Source: Streptomyces katrae
GTDB lineage: Bacteria > Actinomycetota > Actinomycetes > Streptomycetales > Streptomycetaceae
Assembly (NCBI RefSeq): GCF_000717655.1
Contig: NZ_JNZY01000017.1
Coordinates: 62,001 to 126,000, forward strand
Direction: 5' to 3'
DNA length: 64,000 bases
Made by a program: the position numbers and the translations under genes. Each line of letters opens with the position of its first letter. Positions within the stretch are counted from its first letter, which is position 1. Of this stretch, positions 50,091 to 59,578 are shown in pieces. The notes beneath the pieces were generated by a model. That model saw nothing but the letters and a program-made list of their open reading frames with translations, was not told the DNA's origin and ran no database searches.

Positions 50091-51068
50091 ATGCGCATCC
50101 TCGTGACCGGCGGCGCCGGCTTCATCGGTTCAGAATTCGTCCGCCAGCAGCTCGGTGCAGACGCATCGGCCCGGATCACGGTCTTCGACAAACTGACCTA
50201 CTCCGGTGTCGAAGCCAATCTCGCCCCGGTCGCCGACCATGCCGGTTACCGCTTCGTCAAGGGCGACATCTGCGACGCCGAGGCCGTCGACCAGGTCATG
50301 CCCGGTCACGACGTCGTGGTGCACTTCGCCGCCGAGTCCCACGTGGACCGCTCGATCGCCGGCGCGGGCCCGTTCGTGATGACCAACGTCGTGGGCACGC
50401 AGGTCCTGCTGGACGCCGCCCGCAAGCACGGCGTCGGCCGCTTCGTCCACATCTCCACCGACGAGGTGTACGGCTCGATCACCGAGGGCTCCTGGACCGA
50501 GGAGTGGCCGCTGGTCCCGAACTCCCCGTACTCCGCCTCCAAGGCCTCGTCCGACCTGCTGGCCCTGGCCTACGCCCGCACGCACGGCATGGACGTCGTC
50601 GTCACGCGCTGCTCCAACAACTACGGGCACTACCAGTTCCCGGAGAAGGTCATCCCGCTGTTCGTCTCGAACCTGATGGACGGCAAGAAGGTCCCGCTGT
50701 ACGGCAACGGCGGCAACGTCCGCGACTGGCTGCACGTCTCCGACCACTGCCGCGGCATCGACCTGGCCATGCGCAAGGGCCGCGCCGGCGAGGTCTACAA
50801 CATCGGCGGCGGTACCGAGCTCACCAACAAGGAGCTCACCAGCGTGCTGCTCGAGGCGGCCGGCCTCGGCTGGGACATGGTCGAGCAGGTCGAGGACCGC
50901 AAGGGCCACGACCTCCGCTACTCCATCGACATCAGCAAGATCGGCGCGGAGCTGGGCTACGCCCCGCAGGTCACCTTCGAGGACGGGATCGCCGCCACGA
51001 TCGAGTGGTACCGCGAGAACCGCGCCTGGTGGGAGCCGCTGAAGGCGAAGGCGGCCCTGCAGAAGTGA
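50091..51068 (+). CDS. rfbB: dTDP-glucose 4,6-dehydratase (RfbB)
   Basis: RfbB converts dTDP-glucose to dTDP-4-keto-6-deoxyglucose. The 325-residue extended SDR has the NAD motif GGAGFIG (7-13), catalytic Thr123-Asp124-Glu125 in STDEVYG, and Tyr147-Lys151 in YSASK. The region RDWLHVSDHCRGIDLAMRKG is family-typical. The -10-like TAGACT (50076-50081) lies 9 bases before the ATG, so the mRNA may be nearly leaderless. It overlaps the next gene. Confidence 0.96.
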   Translation: MRILVTGGAGFIGSEFVRQQLGADASARITVFDKLTYSGVEANLAPVADHAGYRFVKGDICDAEAVDQVMPGHDVVVHFAAESHVDRSIAGAGPFVMTNVVGTQVLLDAARKHGVGRFVHISTDEVYGSITEGSWTEEWPLVPNSPYSASKASSDLLALAYARTHGMDVVVTRCSNNYGHYQFPEKVIPLFVSNLMDGKKVPLYGNGGNVRDWLHVSDHCRGIDLAMRKGRAGEVYNIGGGTELTNKELTSVLLEAAGLGWDMVEQVEDRKGHDLRYSIDISKIGAELGYAPQVTFEDGIAATIEWYRENRAWWEPLKAKAALQK

Positions 51069-51997
51069 GGACCAACTCGCTGGCCGGGCGCTGGCTCGTC
51101 ACCGGCGCCGCCGGGATGCTCGGCCAAGACGTCCTGACCGTCCTGAAGGCCTCCGGGATCGAGGCTGTGGGCCTTGGCCGCGCAGACCTCGACATCACCG
51201 ACCCGGCCGCCGTCCGGGCCGCGGTCGAGGGCATCACCGTGGTGGTCAACTGCGCCGCCTGGACCGACGTGGACGGCGCCGAGACCGCCGAGGAAGCCGC
51301 CACCGCCGTCAACGGCACCGGCGTACGCGTCCTCGCCGAGGCCTGCGCCGCCGCCCATGTGCGCCTGCTGCACGTCTCCACCGACTACGTGCTGCCCGGC
51401 GACGCCTCGGAGCCGTACCGCGAGGACACCGCCACCGGGCCCGTGAACGCGTACGGCCGCTCCAAGCTGGCCGGCGAGCAGGCCGTGGCCGAACTGCTGC
51501 CGCAGGACGGCTACGTGGTCCGCACCGCCTGGCTCTACGGCGAGCACGGGCCGAACTTCGTCGCCACCATGCTGAAGCTGGCCGCCCAGCGGGACACCCT
51601 CGACGTGGTCGACGACCAGCACGGCCAGCCCACCTGGTCCCACGCGCTGGCCCGCCAGCTGGTCGAGCTCGGCCTGGCCGCGCTCAAGGGCCATGCCATG
51701 GGCGGGATCTACCACGGCACCGCGAGCGGCCGGACCACCTGGATGGGGCTCGCCCGCGAGACCTACCGGCTGAGCGGGCTCGACCCGGAGCGGATCCGGC
51801 CGACCACCTCCGCCGCGTTCGTCCGCCCGGCCGTCCGCCCCGCGTTCAGCGTGCTCGCGCACGACCGCTGGGCCGACGCGGGCCTGGCCCCGCTCGCCGA
51901 CTGGCGCGAGCAGCTCGCCGAGGCGCTCGCCGCCCCCGCGTTCACGGCACTGGCCGGCGCGGCCAGGAACGGCAGTGCGAACGGCAGTACGGGATGA
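51065..51997 (+). CDS. rfbD: dTDP-4-dehydrorhamnose reductase (RfbD)
   Basis: RfbD reduces the 4-keto group to complete dTDP-L-rhamnose. The 310-residue product has GAAGMLG for NAD(P)H, CAAWTDVDGAE, and the catalytic Tyr130-Lys134 in YGRSK with Thr106 upstream. GTG 51065 overlaps the rfbB stop. With rfbA, B and C it gives the complete four-enzyme route within 3.5 kb. Confidence 0.95.
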   Translation: MRTNSLAGRWLVTGAAGMLGQDVLTVLKASGIEAVGLGRADLDITDPAAVRAAVEGITVVVNCAAWTDVDGAETAEEAATAVNGTGVRVLAEACAAAHVRLLHVSTDYVLPGDASEPYREDTATGPVNAYGRSKLAGEQAVAELLPQDGYVVRTAWLYGEHGPNFVATMLKLAAQRDTLDVVDDQHGQPTWSHALARQLVELGLAALKGHAMGGIYHGTASGRTTWMGLARETYRLSGLDPERIRPTTSAAFVRPAVRPAFSVLAHDRWADAGLAPLADWREQLAEALAAPAFTALAGAARNGSANGSTG

Positions 51998-53325
51998 AGT
52001 CCCTGCTGAGCAGGCTCACCGCGGCGCTGCCGCCGGGCACCGTCGCGGTGGCCGGCGGCACCGTCGTGCTCGGTGCCGCCTCGTACGTCCACCTGGGCGT
52101 GGCCGGGTACAGCCTGTCCACGGAGGCCGTGGCGAACGTCTCGGTGCTGTGGACGATCGTCATGGCGCTCGGGCTCGGCATCTTCTTCCCGATCGAGCAG
52201 GAGCTCACCCGGATCGTCGCCGCCCGCGTGGTGCTCGGCCAGGGCGCGGCCCCCGTCCTGCGCCGGGCCACGCTGCTGACCTCGGGGATCCTCGGCACGA
52301 CCCTGCTCCTCCTCGCCCTGGGCGCGGGCCCGATCGCGGACCTGCTCTTCCACGGTGACCGCGGCCTGGTGGCGGCCCTCGGCGGTGCCTTCACCGGCAT
52401 GGCCGTCTGCTACCTGACCCGCGGTGTCCTGGCCGGCCTCGGCCGGTTCGGCGCGTACGGCACCCAGTTGGCCGTCGACGGCGGGCTGCGCATCGCCCTC
52501 GCCTTCGGCTGCGCGGTGTCCGGGCTGCACTCCGCGCTCGCCTTCAGCCTGGTCCTGGCCGTCGCGCCCGTCGTCGCGACGCTGATCACCCTGCCCGCGC
52601 TGCTGCGCGCGGTGGAGCCCGGCGAGGAGATCGCCTGGCGGGAACTGACCGGCGGACTCGGCCTGTTGATCTGCTCGACCCTGCTGTCCCAGGTCGTCGT
52701 CAACGCGGCGGTGATGAGCACCAAGCTGCTCGCCCCCACCGACAGCGTGCTGATCGCGGCGCTCCTCAACGCGCTGGTCCTGGCCCGGGTGCCGCTGTTC
52801 GTCTTCGGCTCGCTCCAGGCCTCGCTGCTGGGCGGGCTCACCGCCGCCTACACGGCCGGCGACCGGGCGGCGTTCTCTGCGATGCTGCGCCGGATCGGCG
52901 TGGTCGTCGGGGCGTTGGGGCTGCTCGGCGGCGTGCCCGCGACCGTCCTCGGCCCCTGGCTGATCGAGGTCCTCTTCCACGCCCAGCCCGCGCTGGGATG
53001 CCTCGACTTCTTCCTTTTGTCCGCCGGCACCGTGGCGTACATGTTCGCGATGGTGCTCGGACAGGCGTTGATGGTATTCAAGCGGCACAACCTGCAACTG
53101 CTCTGCTGGGCCATCGGCACCGTCGTCCTGATCGGGATCACTTTCGCTCCGGGTGACGTTGCCCTGCGCGTCACCCTGGCCTACGCTCTCGGGTCCCTCG
53201 CCACCGTGCTCGGTATGCTGGCCGTGCTGAGGCTGAGGTTCCCCGGAGCTGCTCCGGGCGTGACCGCAGGGCCCGGGCACAAGGTCGCCGCAAGCCCGCT
53301 GGGCGCCGGAGCGGTCGGGGAGTGA
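51994..53325 (+). CDS. Wzx-like polysaccharide flippase (MOP superfamily)
   Basis: A 443-residue protein with about 12 membrane helices and few polar stretches, which fits a polysaccharide/oligosaccharide flippase. The N-terminal STEAVANVSVLWTIVMALGLGIFFPIEQELTRIVAARV is similar to known MOP exporters. No signature allows a precise substrate. It is coupled to rfbD (ATGA overlap), so it probably moves a rhamnose-containing lipid-linked glycan across the membrane. Confidence 0.75.
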   Translation: MKSLLSRLTAALPPGTVAVAGGTVVLGAASYVHLGVAGYSLSTEAVANVSVLWTIVMALGLGIFFPIEQELTRIVAARVVLGQGAAPVLRRATLLTSGILGTTLLLLALGAGPIADLLFHGDRGLVAALGGAFTGMAVCYLTRGVLAGLGRFGAYGTQLAVDGGLRIALAFGCAVSGLHSALAFSLVLAVAPVVATLITLPALLRAVEPGEEIAWRELTGGLGLLICSTLLSQVVVNAAVMSTKLLAPTDSVLIAALLNALVLARVPLFVFGSLQASLLGGLTAAYTAGDRAAFSAMLRRIGVVVGALGLLGGVPATVLGPWLIEVLFHAQPALGCLDFFLLSAGTVAYMFAMVLGQALMVFKRHNLQLLCWAIGTVVLIGITFAPGDVALRVTLAYALGSLATVLGMLAVLRLRFPGAAPGVTAGPGHKVAASPLGAGAVGE

Positions 53326-54080
53326 CCATGCCGGCTTCCGACGTCCCATCGATCACCGAGCACGCGCACGTGCCACATTCCGCTGGAGCTACCGTGTCCC
53401 AATACGACGATGTCTGGCTGGTCATACCGGCCTATAACGAGGGCCAGGTGATCGCCGATGTGGTCGAGGGAGCGCGTGCGACCTTCCCGAACATAGTCGT
53501 CGTCGACGACGGCAGCTCCGACAACTCGGCCGAGCACATCGCGACGACCGGCGCCCACCTGGTGCGCCACCCGGTCAACCTCGGCCAGGGCGCTGCCCTG
53601 CAGACGGGCCTCAAGTACGCCCTCGCCCAGCCCGGTGCCCGCTACTTCGCGACCTTCGACGCGGACGGGCAGCACCAGACGCACGACGTCGAGAAGATGG
53701 TCCGGGTGCTGCGCGACGACGAGGCGGACGTGGTCCTCGGCTCGCGCTTCATCGAGCAGAACGGCCAGGTGCCGTGGATCAAGCGCGTCGTGCTGCGCAC
53801 GGCCGCGTCGGTCAGCCCGACCGCCCGCAAGCTGAAGCTCACCGACTCGCACAACGGCCTGCGCGTGCTCAGCCGCAAGGCCGCCGAGCAGCTGAACATC
53901 ACCATGAACGGCATGGCGCACGCTTCGGAGATCGTCGGTTTCCTGGCCGGTTCCGGCCTGCGCGTCACCGAGGTCCCCGTCGACATCCTCTACACCGAGT
54001 ACTCGCGCGCCAAGGGCCAGTCCCTGATCAACGGCGTCAACATCATCTTTGACATCACGATGCGGGAGCGAAGCCGCTGA
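53322..54080 (+). CDS. GT2 glycosyltransferase, polyprenyl-phosphate-sugar synthase type
   Basis: A 252-residue GT-A enzyme with VIPAYNEGQVIADVVEGA, VVVDDGSSDNSAEH, NLGQGAALQTGLKYAL, and the metal site FDADGQHQTHDV, resembling dolichol-phosphate mannosyltransferase. It has no C-terminal membrane helices, so may need a partner; the next gene encodes a small membrane protein. GTG 53322 overlaps the flippase stop, and ATG 53328 is an alternative. Likely makes a polyprenyl-phosphate sugar for glycan assembly. Confidence 0.85.
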   Translation: MTMPASDVPSITEHAHVPHSAGATVSQYDDVWLVIPAYNEGQVIADVVEGARATFPNIVVVDDGSSDNSAEHIATTGAHLVRHPVNLGQGAALQTGLKYALAQPGARYFATFDADGQHQTHDVEKMVRVLRDDEADVVLGSRFIEQNGQVPWIKRVVLRTAASVSPTARKLKLTDSHNGLRVLSRKAAEQLNITMNGMAHASEIVGFLAGSGLRVTEVPVDILYTEYSRAKGQSLINGVNIIFDITMRERSR

Positions 54081-54541
54081 TGAAGTACTTCTGGATCCAG
54101 CTGCTGCTCATCGCGGGCTCGGTGTCGATGGCCCTGATGTTCATACGGACGTGGGGCCAGGCGAAGAACCGCGCCTGGAAGCGCATCGCGTTCTCGCTGT
54201 TCGTCGTCGTCAACGTGTACGCCGTGCTCCGCCCCACGGACGTCACCTGGGTGGCGCACCAGCTCGGCGTCGGCCGCGGCACCGACCTCGTGCTGTACGT
54301 GATGGTGCTGGCGATGGGCTTCCTGACCCTCAACACCTTCCTGCGCTTCCGCTCGTTGGAGAAGAAGCTCACCGACCTGGCCCGGACGGTGGCCCTGAGC
54401 GAGGGCGCACGGCACAACGACGCGCGCCTCGGCTCGACCGCCGCCCACGTCACCGCCGTCGTGACCGAGGCCGGCGCCGAGCCGGAGCCCGAGATCGAGT
54501 CCGAGCCCGAGCCCGCCGACTCCGACACCGTGAAGGCCTGA
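54080..54541 (+). CDS. DUF2304 domain-containing small membrane protein
   Basis: A 153-residue protein with three hydrophobic segments (residues ~4-24, 36-54 and 70-92) and the DUF2304 pattern including TWGQAKNRAWKRIAFSLFVVVNVYAVLRP and FLTLNTFLRFRSLEKKL. The C-terminal ~45 residues are Glu/Pro-rich. DUF2304 genes commonly sit next to DPM1-like GT2 genes, as here, so it may anchor or assist the preceding enzyme. It overlaps that gene by one base. Confidence 0.8.
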   Translation: MKYFWIQLLLIAGSVSMALMFIRTWGQAKNRAWKRIAFSLFVVVNVYAVLRPTDVTWVAHQLGVGRGTDLVLYVMVLAMGFLTLNTFLRFRSLEKKLTDLARTVALSEGARHNDARLGSTAAHVTAVVTEAGAEPEPEIESEPEPADSDTVKA

Positions 54542-54547
54542 CGTCCC

Positions 54548-55453
54548 GTGGTGACCTTCGACTTCATGCTCCCCTACTACGGGGACGTGCAGCTGATGCA
54601 GGACGCCGTCCGCAGCGTCCTGGCCCAGACCGACCCGGACTTCCGCCTCGTCGTCATCGACGACGGCAAGGAGCCGGACGTGCCGGGCTGGTTCGGGGCT
54701 CTCGGCGACGAGCGGGTGCACTACACCCGCAACGAGCAGAACCTCGGCATCACGAAGAACTTCCAGAAGTGCGTACGGCTCTCCGAGGCCGACTACGTCG
54801 TCATCATGGGCTGCGACGACCTGCTGCACCCGCACTACCTGGAGACCGTCCGCGGCCTCATAGCGGCCAACCCGGGCATCGGCATGGTCCAGCCGGGCGT
54901 CGAGGTGATCGACGGCGACGGGCAGCTGACGTCCGGGCTGGCCGACCAGACCAAACGGCGGCTGTACGCCCCGCAGGTCAAGGGCCGGCGCCTGATGGGC
55001 GGCGAGGAGCTCGCCACCAGCGTGCTGCGCGGGAACTGGCTGTACTTCCCGTCGATCAGCTGGCGCGGCGAGGCCCTGCGCGGGGTCAACTTCCGCGACG
55101 AGTACTCGGTGATCCAGGACCTGGCCCTGGTGGTCGACCTCCTCGAGCTCGGCGAGCAGATGCTGATCGACGAGACCACCACGGTCTTCCAGTACCGCCG
55201 CCACGCGGTCAGCGAGTCGTCCGTGCAGGCGTTCTCCGGCACCCGCTTCACCGAGGCCGAGCGGTACTTCTCCGCCGTCGCGGCCCGTATGGACGCCCGC
55301 GGCTGGCCCAAGGCCGCACGCGCGGCCCGCTTCCACAGCGGCTCCCGGTTCCACGCCATCACCATGCTCCCCGGCGCCCTGCTCCGCGGACACCGCGAGG
55401 GCGTCCGTACGCTCGCGAAGCACGCCTTCACCGCCGGTCAGCGCGCCGACTGA
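54548..55453 (+). CDS. GT2 family glycosyltransferase
   Basis: A 301-residue GT-A enzyme starting with FDFMLPYYGDVQLMQDAVRSVLAQTDPDFRLVVIDDG; NEQNLGITKNFQKCVRLSEADYVVIMGCDDLLHPHY holds the Asp pair for metal binding. Middle and C-terminal parts are soluble. It probably transfers a sugar, perhaps rhamnose given the neighbours, to a lipid-linked acceptor, but the donor is not proven. GTG 54548 or GTG 54551 may be the start. Confidence 0.82.
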   Translation: MVTFDFMLPYYGDVQLMQDAVRSVLAQTDPDFRLVVIDDGKEPDVPGWFGALGDERVHYTRNEQNLGITKNFQKCVRLSEADYVVIMGCDDLLHPHYLETVRGLIAANPGIGMVQPGVEVIDGDGQLTSGLADQTKRRLYAPQVKGRRLMGGEELATSVLRGNWLYFPSISWRGEALRGVNFRDEYSVIQDLALVVDLLELGEQMLIDETTTVFQYRRHAVSESSVQAFSGTRFTEAERYFSAVAARMDARGWPKAARAARFHSGSRFHAITMLPGALLRGHREGVRTLAKHAFTAGQRAD

Positions 55454-55477
55454 CATCCGCGACGAAATTGGACTGAG

Positions 55478-57370
55478 ATGACACACCTGGCCCCCGAGGT
55501 CGTCGGAACATCCGGCCCGGCGCAGGGCCGGACCGGGACCGCGGCCCCCGGGCCGGTCCCGTCCAGCTCGACGGCCCGCCGCCCGTGGACCTCGCGGCGC
55601 CGGGTGCTCGCCCTCGCCGAGGCTGTCGTCAGCCTCACGGCGGCCCTCGGCTACATGCTGCTGAGCCGGCACATCAGCGTGAACCCGATCGTCCGCCTCG
55701 GCCAGGTCAGCGGGCTCGCCACGCTCCAGCAGTACGCCGCGGTCATCGGCCTGCCGCTGCTCGCGCTGCTCCTGTACACCGCCCACCGGGGCGCGGCCCA
55801 GCGCCATCACCTGGTCAAGCGCCTGGTCTGCGCCGTCCTGGCGGGCCTGGCCACCGGCGTGATCGCCGGCGGTGTCGTCGCCGCCCTGCGCGGCACGCCC
55901 CACCCGCTCGGCGGCCAGGAGGGCGACCCGGGCGTCCTCATCGACATGGCCAACTCGTTCCTGCACCACGAGGGGATGTCGGGCATCTACCCGCCCGCCT
56001 TCCCGGCCCTCATGGCCCTCTGGGCGAAGATCCGCTACAACGGCCGCGGCGAGACCGGCTTCGCCCTGCACGACCTGCAGATCTTCTTCACCGCCGTGGC
56101 CGGACCGATGGCCTACCTGGCCTGGCGGATACTGCTGAAGTCCTTCTGGGCGCTGCTGATCGCGGTTCCGGCCGCGGTGCTCTTCCTCGACCCGATCCGC
56201 CCGTACAGCCACATCGTCATGATCGTGCTGCTGCCGCTGCTCGGCTACTGGCTGCGCGAGATGGGCCGGGCCGGCCGGCTCACCACGCGGCACCTGCTGC
56301 TGCGCGGCACCACCCTCGGCCTAATCTTCGGCGCGCTGTTCCTCTGGTACTCCGGCTGGTACATCTGGGCCGCGCCCGGCGCGGTCGTCGCCGCGGTGTT
56401 CTTCTTCCCGTGGCGCCAGGGTGCCGGGGCGGCCAAGAAGGCGGGGCTGTACCTCGCCGTCACGCTGCTGTCGGCAGGCGTCGTCGGCGCCCCGCTGCTC
56501 TACCAGATGGTCCGGCTGGGCGCGGAGAACCCCGACCGCTACGGCTTCCTCGCCGTCTACGCAGACCCCACGTACGTCCTCGGCTGGGTCTCGGACCGGT
56601 CCGCGGCCCTGACGTACCAGACCTGGCCCGTGGCGGGCGAGATGGCCGGCCAGAGCGGGTTCGCCCTGCTGCTGCTGTTCGGGGTGGGCCTCGGCCTCGG
56701 CCTCGGCCTGCGCAACGTCATGGTCCGCACCGCGGCGGCGGTCCTGGCGGGCGCCTGGCTCGCCCGCTTCTGGTTCGCCGGGCACATGGCCCACGACAAG
56801 GCCATCCAGCTCTACCCGCGCACCACGTGGATCATCATGTACTGCCTGATGATCCTGGCCGTGCTCGGCATGATGGCCGTGGTCAACCGGGGCTCCGGGT
56901 GGATCGAGCGCACGCTGCGCCCGAGTGGTTCCGGATCCGGGGACGGGCGGGCACGGGTCATCCCGCCGCGGGTGGTCCGCCAGCTCGCCGCCGGCATGGT
57001 GTGCGTGGTCGCCCTGTTCGCGACGATGGGCGCGTCCTGGTCGGTCAACCGCTACATGCCCTCGTCCGACGTCGACTCGACGGGCATCGACGCGTACCGC
57101 GCACACGTCATCAAGAAGCGGGACGGCAGCTGCCCGCAGTTCTCTCCCCGCGAGAACTGCTGGGACATCGAGAAGAACGACTGGAAGCCCGGCCCCATCC
57201 AGGACTTCATCTGGTGCGCCGGCATCGTGGCCGACGACTGGCCCAGCGTCTGCGGGATGGAGGCGCCCAAGCGCGTCCGGTCGAGGGCGGACATCGAACG
57301 GGACGCCGAGGCCGAGAAGCAGGCCAGGAAGGAAGCCGCCGAGGCCGAGAAGAAGGCACCGAAGAAGTAG
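55478..57370 (+). CDS. GT-C type membrane glycosyltransferase (arabinofuranosyltransferase-like)
   Basis: The 630-residue product has about 11-13 membrane helices. The acidic loop after helix 3 (GQEGDPGVLIDMANSFLHHEGMSGIYPPAFPALMALWAKI, near residues 145-185) resembles the first loop of GT-C enzymes such as the AftA arabinofuranosyltransferases and ArnT, where Asp/Glu residues are catalytic. A Cys-containing extracytoplasmic region with three or more cysteines (SCPQFSPRENC, CAGI, SVCG; ~545-590) follows, then a Lys/Glu/Ala-rich tail. It most likely adds sugars on the outer face. Assignment to a specific sugar is not possible. Confidence 0.7.
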   Translation: MTHLAPEVVGTSGPAQGRTGTAAPGPVPSSSTARRPWTSRRRVLALAEAVVSLTAALGYMLLSRHISVNPIVRLGQVSGLATLQQYAAVIGLPLLALLLYTAHRGAAQRHHLVKRLVCAVLAGLATGVIAGGVVAALRGTPHPLGGQEGDPGVLIDMANSFLHHEGMSGIYPPAFPALMALWAKIRYNGRGETGFALHDLQIFFTAVAGPMAYLAWRILLKSFWALLIAVPAAVLFLDPIRPYSHIVMIVLLPLLGYWLREMGRAGRLTTRHLLLRGTTLGLIFGALFLWYSGWYIWAAPGAVVAAVFFFPWRQGAGAAKKAGLYLAVTLLSAGVVGAPLLYQMVRLGAENPDRYGFLAVYADPTYVLGWVSDRSAALTYQTWPVAGEMAGQSGFALLLLFGVGLGLGLGLRNVMVRTAAAVLAGAWLARFWFAGHMAHDKAIQLYPRTTWIIMYCLMILAVLGMMAVVNRGSGWIERTLRPSGSGSGDGRARVIPPRVVRQLAAGMVCVVALFATMGASWSVNRYMPSSDVDSTGIDAYRAHVIKKRDGSCPQFSPRENCWDIEKNDWKPGPIQDFIWCAGIVADDWPSVCGMEAPKRVRSRADIERDAEAEKQARKEAAEAEKKAPKK

Positions 57371-57384
57371 CGGCCACGCGGTCC

Positions 57385-57413
57385 GGTCTCCCGGGGTGCT
57401 CCCCCGGGAGACC
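57385..57413 (+). terminator. Terminator of the glycan operon
   Basis: GGTCTCCCGGG (57385-57395) pairs exactly with CCCGGGAGACC (57403-57413), loop of 7. It lies 15 bases beyond the GT-C gene stop. Confidence 0.8.
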
Positions 57414-57502
57414 CCACCTGTACCAGCTGTCACAGGCGACCAGTAGCATCCGCCCCGTCAGTGGTGTCGTATGGCGCAATCGCCACAGGGGTGGGAACCA
57501 AC

Positions 57503-59519
57503 TTGAGATTGACACGCGTGCGCGGTACCGCGCTGGCGGCCGCGATCGGTGCCGCCGCCGTACTGGGCATCCAGGGATGGGCCGGGGGAGCCGAACTGGG
57601 CTCGGACGGCAACGGACCGGCGAAGGCGTACAGCGCGGGCGCCAAGGAGACCGGCCCGGTCGAGGGCGAGGTGCACAAGCTCCCGCTCAAGCCCAAGGGC
57701 AGCGGTGAAGCCGTGCTCTCGCAGCAGGGCACCGAGCCCTTCGGCCTGCTGGGCGTTTCCTGGACGGACCCCAAGGCCGAGGTGAAGGGGACCATCGAGG
57801 CCCGCGCCCGTGACGCGAAGACCGGCAAGTGGTCGCACTGGATCGCCCTCGACCCGGTGAAGGCCGGGATGGACGGCGTACGCCCCGGCGCGCACGGCTC
57901 GACGGAGCCCGTCTGGGTCGGCGCGTCCGACGGTGCCGAGGTGCGGATCAGCGGCGGCGGTGCGCTGCCCGCGGGCCTGGAGCTGAACCTGGTGGACCCG
58001 GGCGGCGCCAACAGCCCGGCGAAGAAGAGCGGCGGGCAGAAGAAGAACGGCGCCCACCAGAGCGGCTCCCTGAACGCCGGCCCGGCCGCGTTCGCCGCGC
58101 CGGCGGCCGTGGCGGCGGACCCGCCCACCACTCCGCCGTCGGTCCCCGGTCCCGTCTCCACGGCACCGGCGCCGAACGTGGTCTCCCGCGTCGCGTGGGG
58201 CGCCGACGAGACGATGAACAACGAGGGCCCGATCTACCTGCCCGGCGGGAAGGTCAAGGCGGTCTTCGTCCACCACACCGCCGACAGCCAGGCGTACGAC
58301 TGCTCGCAGTCCGCGGCGATCGTCCGCGGCATCCACACCTACCACGTGAAGACCAACGGGTGGCGGGACCTCGGTTACAACTTCCTCGTCGACAAGTGCG
58401 GCACGATCTTCGAGGGCCGGCAGGGCGGTACCGACCAGCCCGTCCTCGGTGCGCACACGTACGGCTGGAACAACGAGTCGGCGGGCATCGCCGTCCTCGG
58501 CGACTACAACGCCGAGGGCGCCTCCGCCGCCGCCCAGGACGCCATCTCCAGGATCGCGGCCTACAAGCTCGGCCAGTACGACGGCGACATGAACGGCACG
58601 ACGACGCTGACCGCGGGTGCCACGCAGACCAACTTCTTCGGCACCGCCTTCGAGGTCGGCAAGCCGTACACGTTCAAGTCGCTCTCGGGCCACCGGGACG
58701 GCTTCAACACCGAATGCCCGGGCAACCAGCTCTACGGGCAGCTCGGCGCGCTCCGCACCTCCGGCCCCGCGGCGCAGCTGAAGGTGGCCACCGTCAACGG
58801 TGTGCCGGTCCAGCCGGGTGTCGACGCGAAGTCCGACGGCGTCCTGTCCGTCGGCTGGTCGACCAGCACGGCGAGCGACCGCATCGGTTCGTTCGAGGTC
58901 CTGGTCGACGGGGCCTCGGCGGCGACCGCCTCCGGCACGGCCCGGACGGCGATCACGACGGTGACCGACGGCACGCACCAGGTCCAGGTCAAGGCGACCG
59001 CGCTCAACGGCAAGACCTCCACCACCCTCCCCGTGACGGTCGTGGCCGAGGTGAAGCCCGCGAAGTTCACCGCGGTCACCCCGAAGCGTCTGATGGACAC
59101 GCGGGCGGGTCTGGGCGTGCCGCAGGCGAAGGTCGGGGCGGGTGGCGTGGTGACCCTGCCGGTGGCCGGTACGAACGGGATTCCCGCGGCCGGTGTGACC
59201 GCCGTGGTCCTGAACGTGACGGCGACGAACCCGACGGAGCCGAGCTTCGTGTCGGTGTACCCGAGCGGTACGACGCGCTCGAGTGCCTCGGACGCACACC
59301 AACATCGGTCCGAAGCGCCTGATGGACACCCGCGCGGGTCTGGGCGTGCCGCAGGCCAAGGTCGGTGCGGGCGGTGTCGTGACCCTGCCGGTGGCCGGTA
59401 CCAACGGCATCCCGGCGACGGGTGTGACCGCCGTGGTCCTGAACGTGACGGCGACGAACCCGACGGAGCCGAGCTTCGTGTCGGTGTACCCGAGCGGTAC
59501 GACGCGCTCGAGTGCCTCG
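57503..59519 (+). pseudogene. N-acetylmuramoyl-L-alanine amidase (PGRP type) with broken C-terminal repeats
   Basis: A secreted peptidoglycan hydrolase. It starts with a signal-like LRLTRVRGTALAAAIGAAAVLG, then a region of unknown fold, and an amidase_2/PGRP domain (residues ~220-400) with zinc ligands in AVFVHHTADSQAYDC and SGHRDGFNTECPGN. Next come an Ig-like region and the start of a repeat PKRLMDTRAGLG...SGTTRSSAS. The reading frame is intact to 59290; the second repeat copy (59310-59519) is in another frame and neither copy has its expected end. A natural stop is missing and the frame runs on to fuse with the next gene. TTG 57503 is the most likely start; GTG 57461 and 57491 are alternatives. 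Confidence 0.7.
59081..59519 (+). repeat. Two 210-base repeats in the amidase gene
   Basis: Copies at 59081-59290 and 59310-59519; the last ~95 bases are identical. Both end at GCGCTCGAGTGCCTCG, after which the sequences differ. The 19-base spacer between copies shifts the frame. Confidence 0.9.
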
Positions 59520-59527
59520 GTTTCGGC

Positions 59528-59558
59528 GGGGCCCCCAGGACCTGGTCCTGGGGGCCCC
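59528..59558 (+). terminator. Terminator of the amidase gene
   Basis: GGGGCCCCCAGGACC and GGTCCTGGGGGCCCC, a near-perfect palindrome (59528-59558). It lies shortly after the second repeat, where the natural end of the amidase gene should be. Confidence 0.8.
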
Positions 59559-59578
59559 GGACATTTCAGGGGCGGGGC

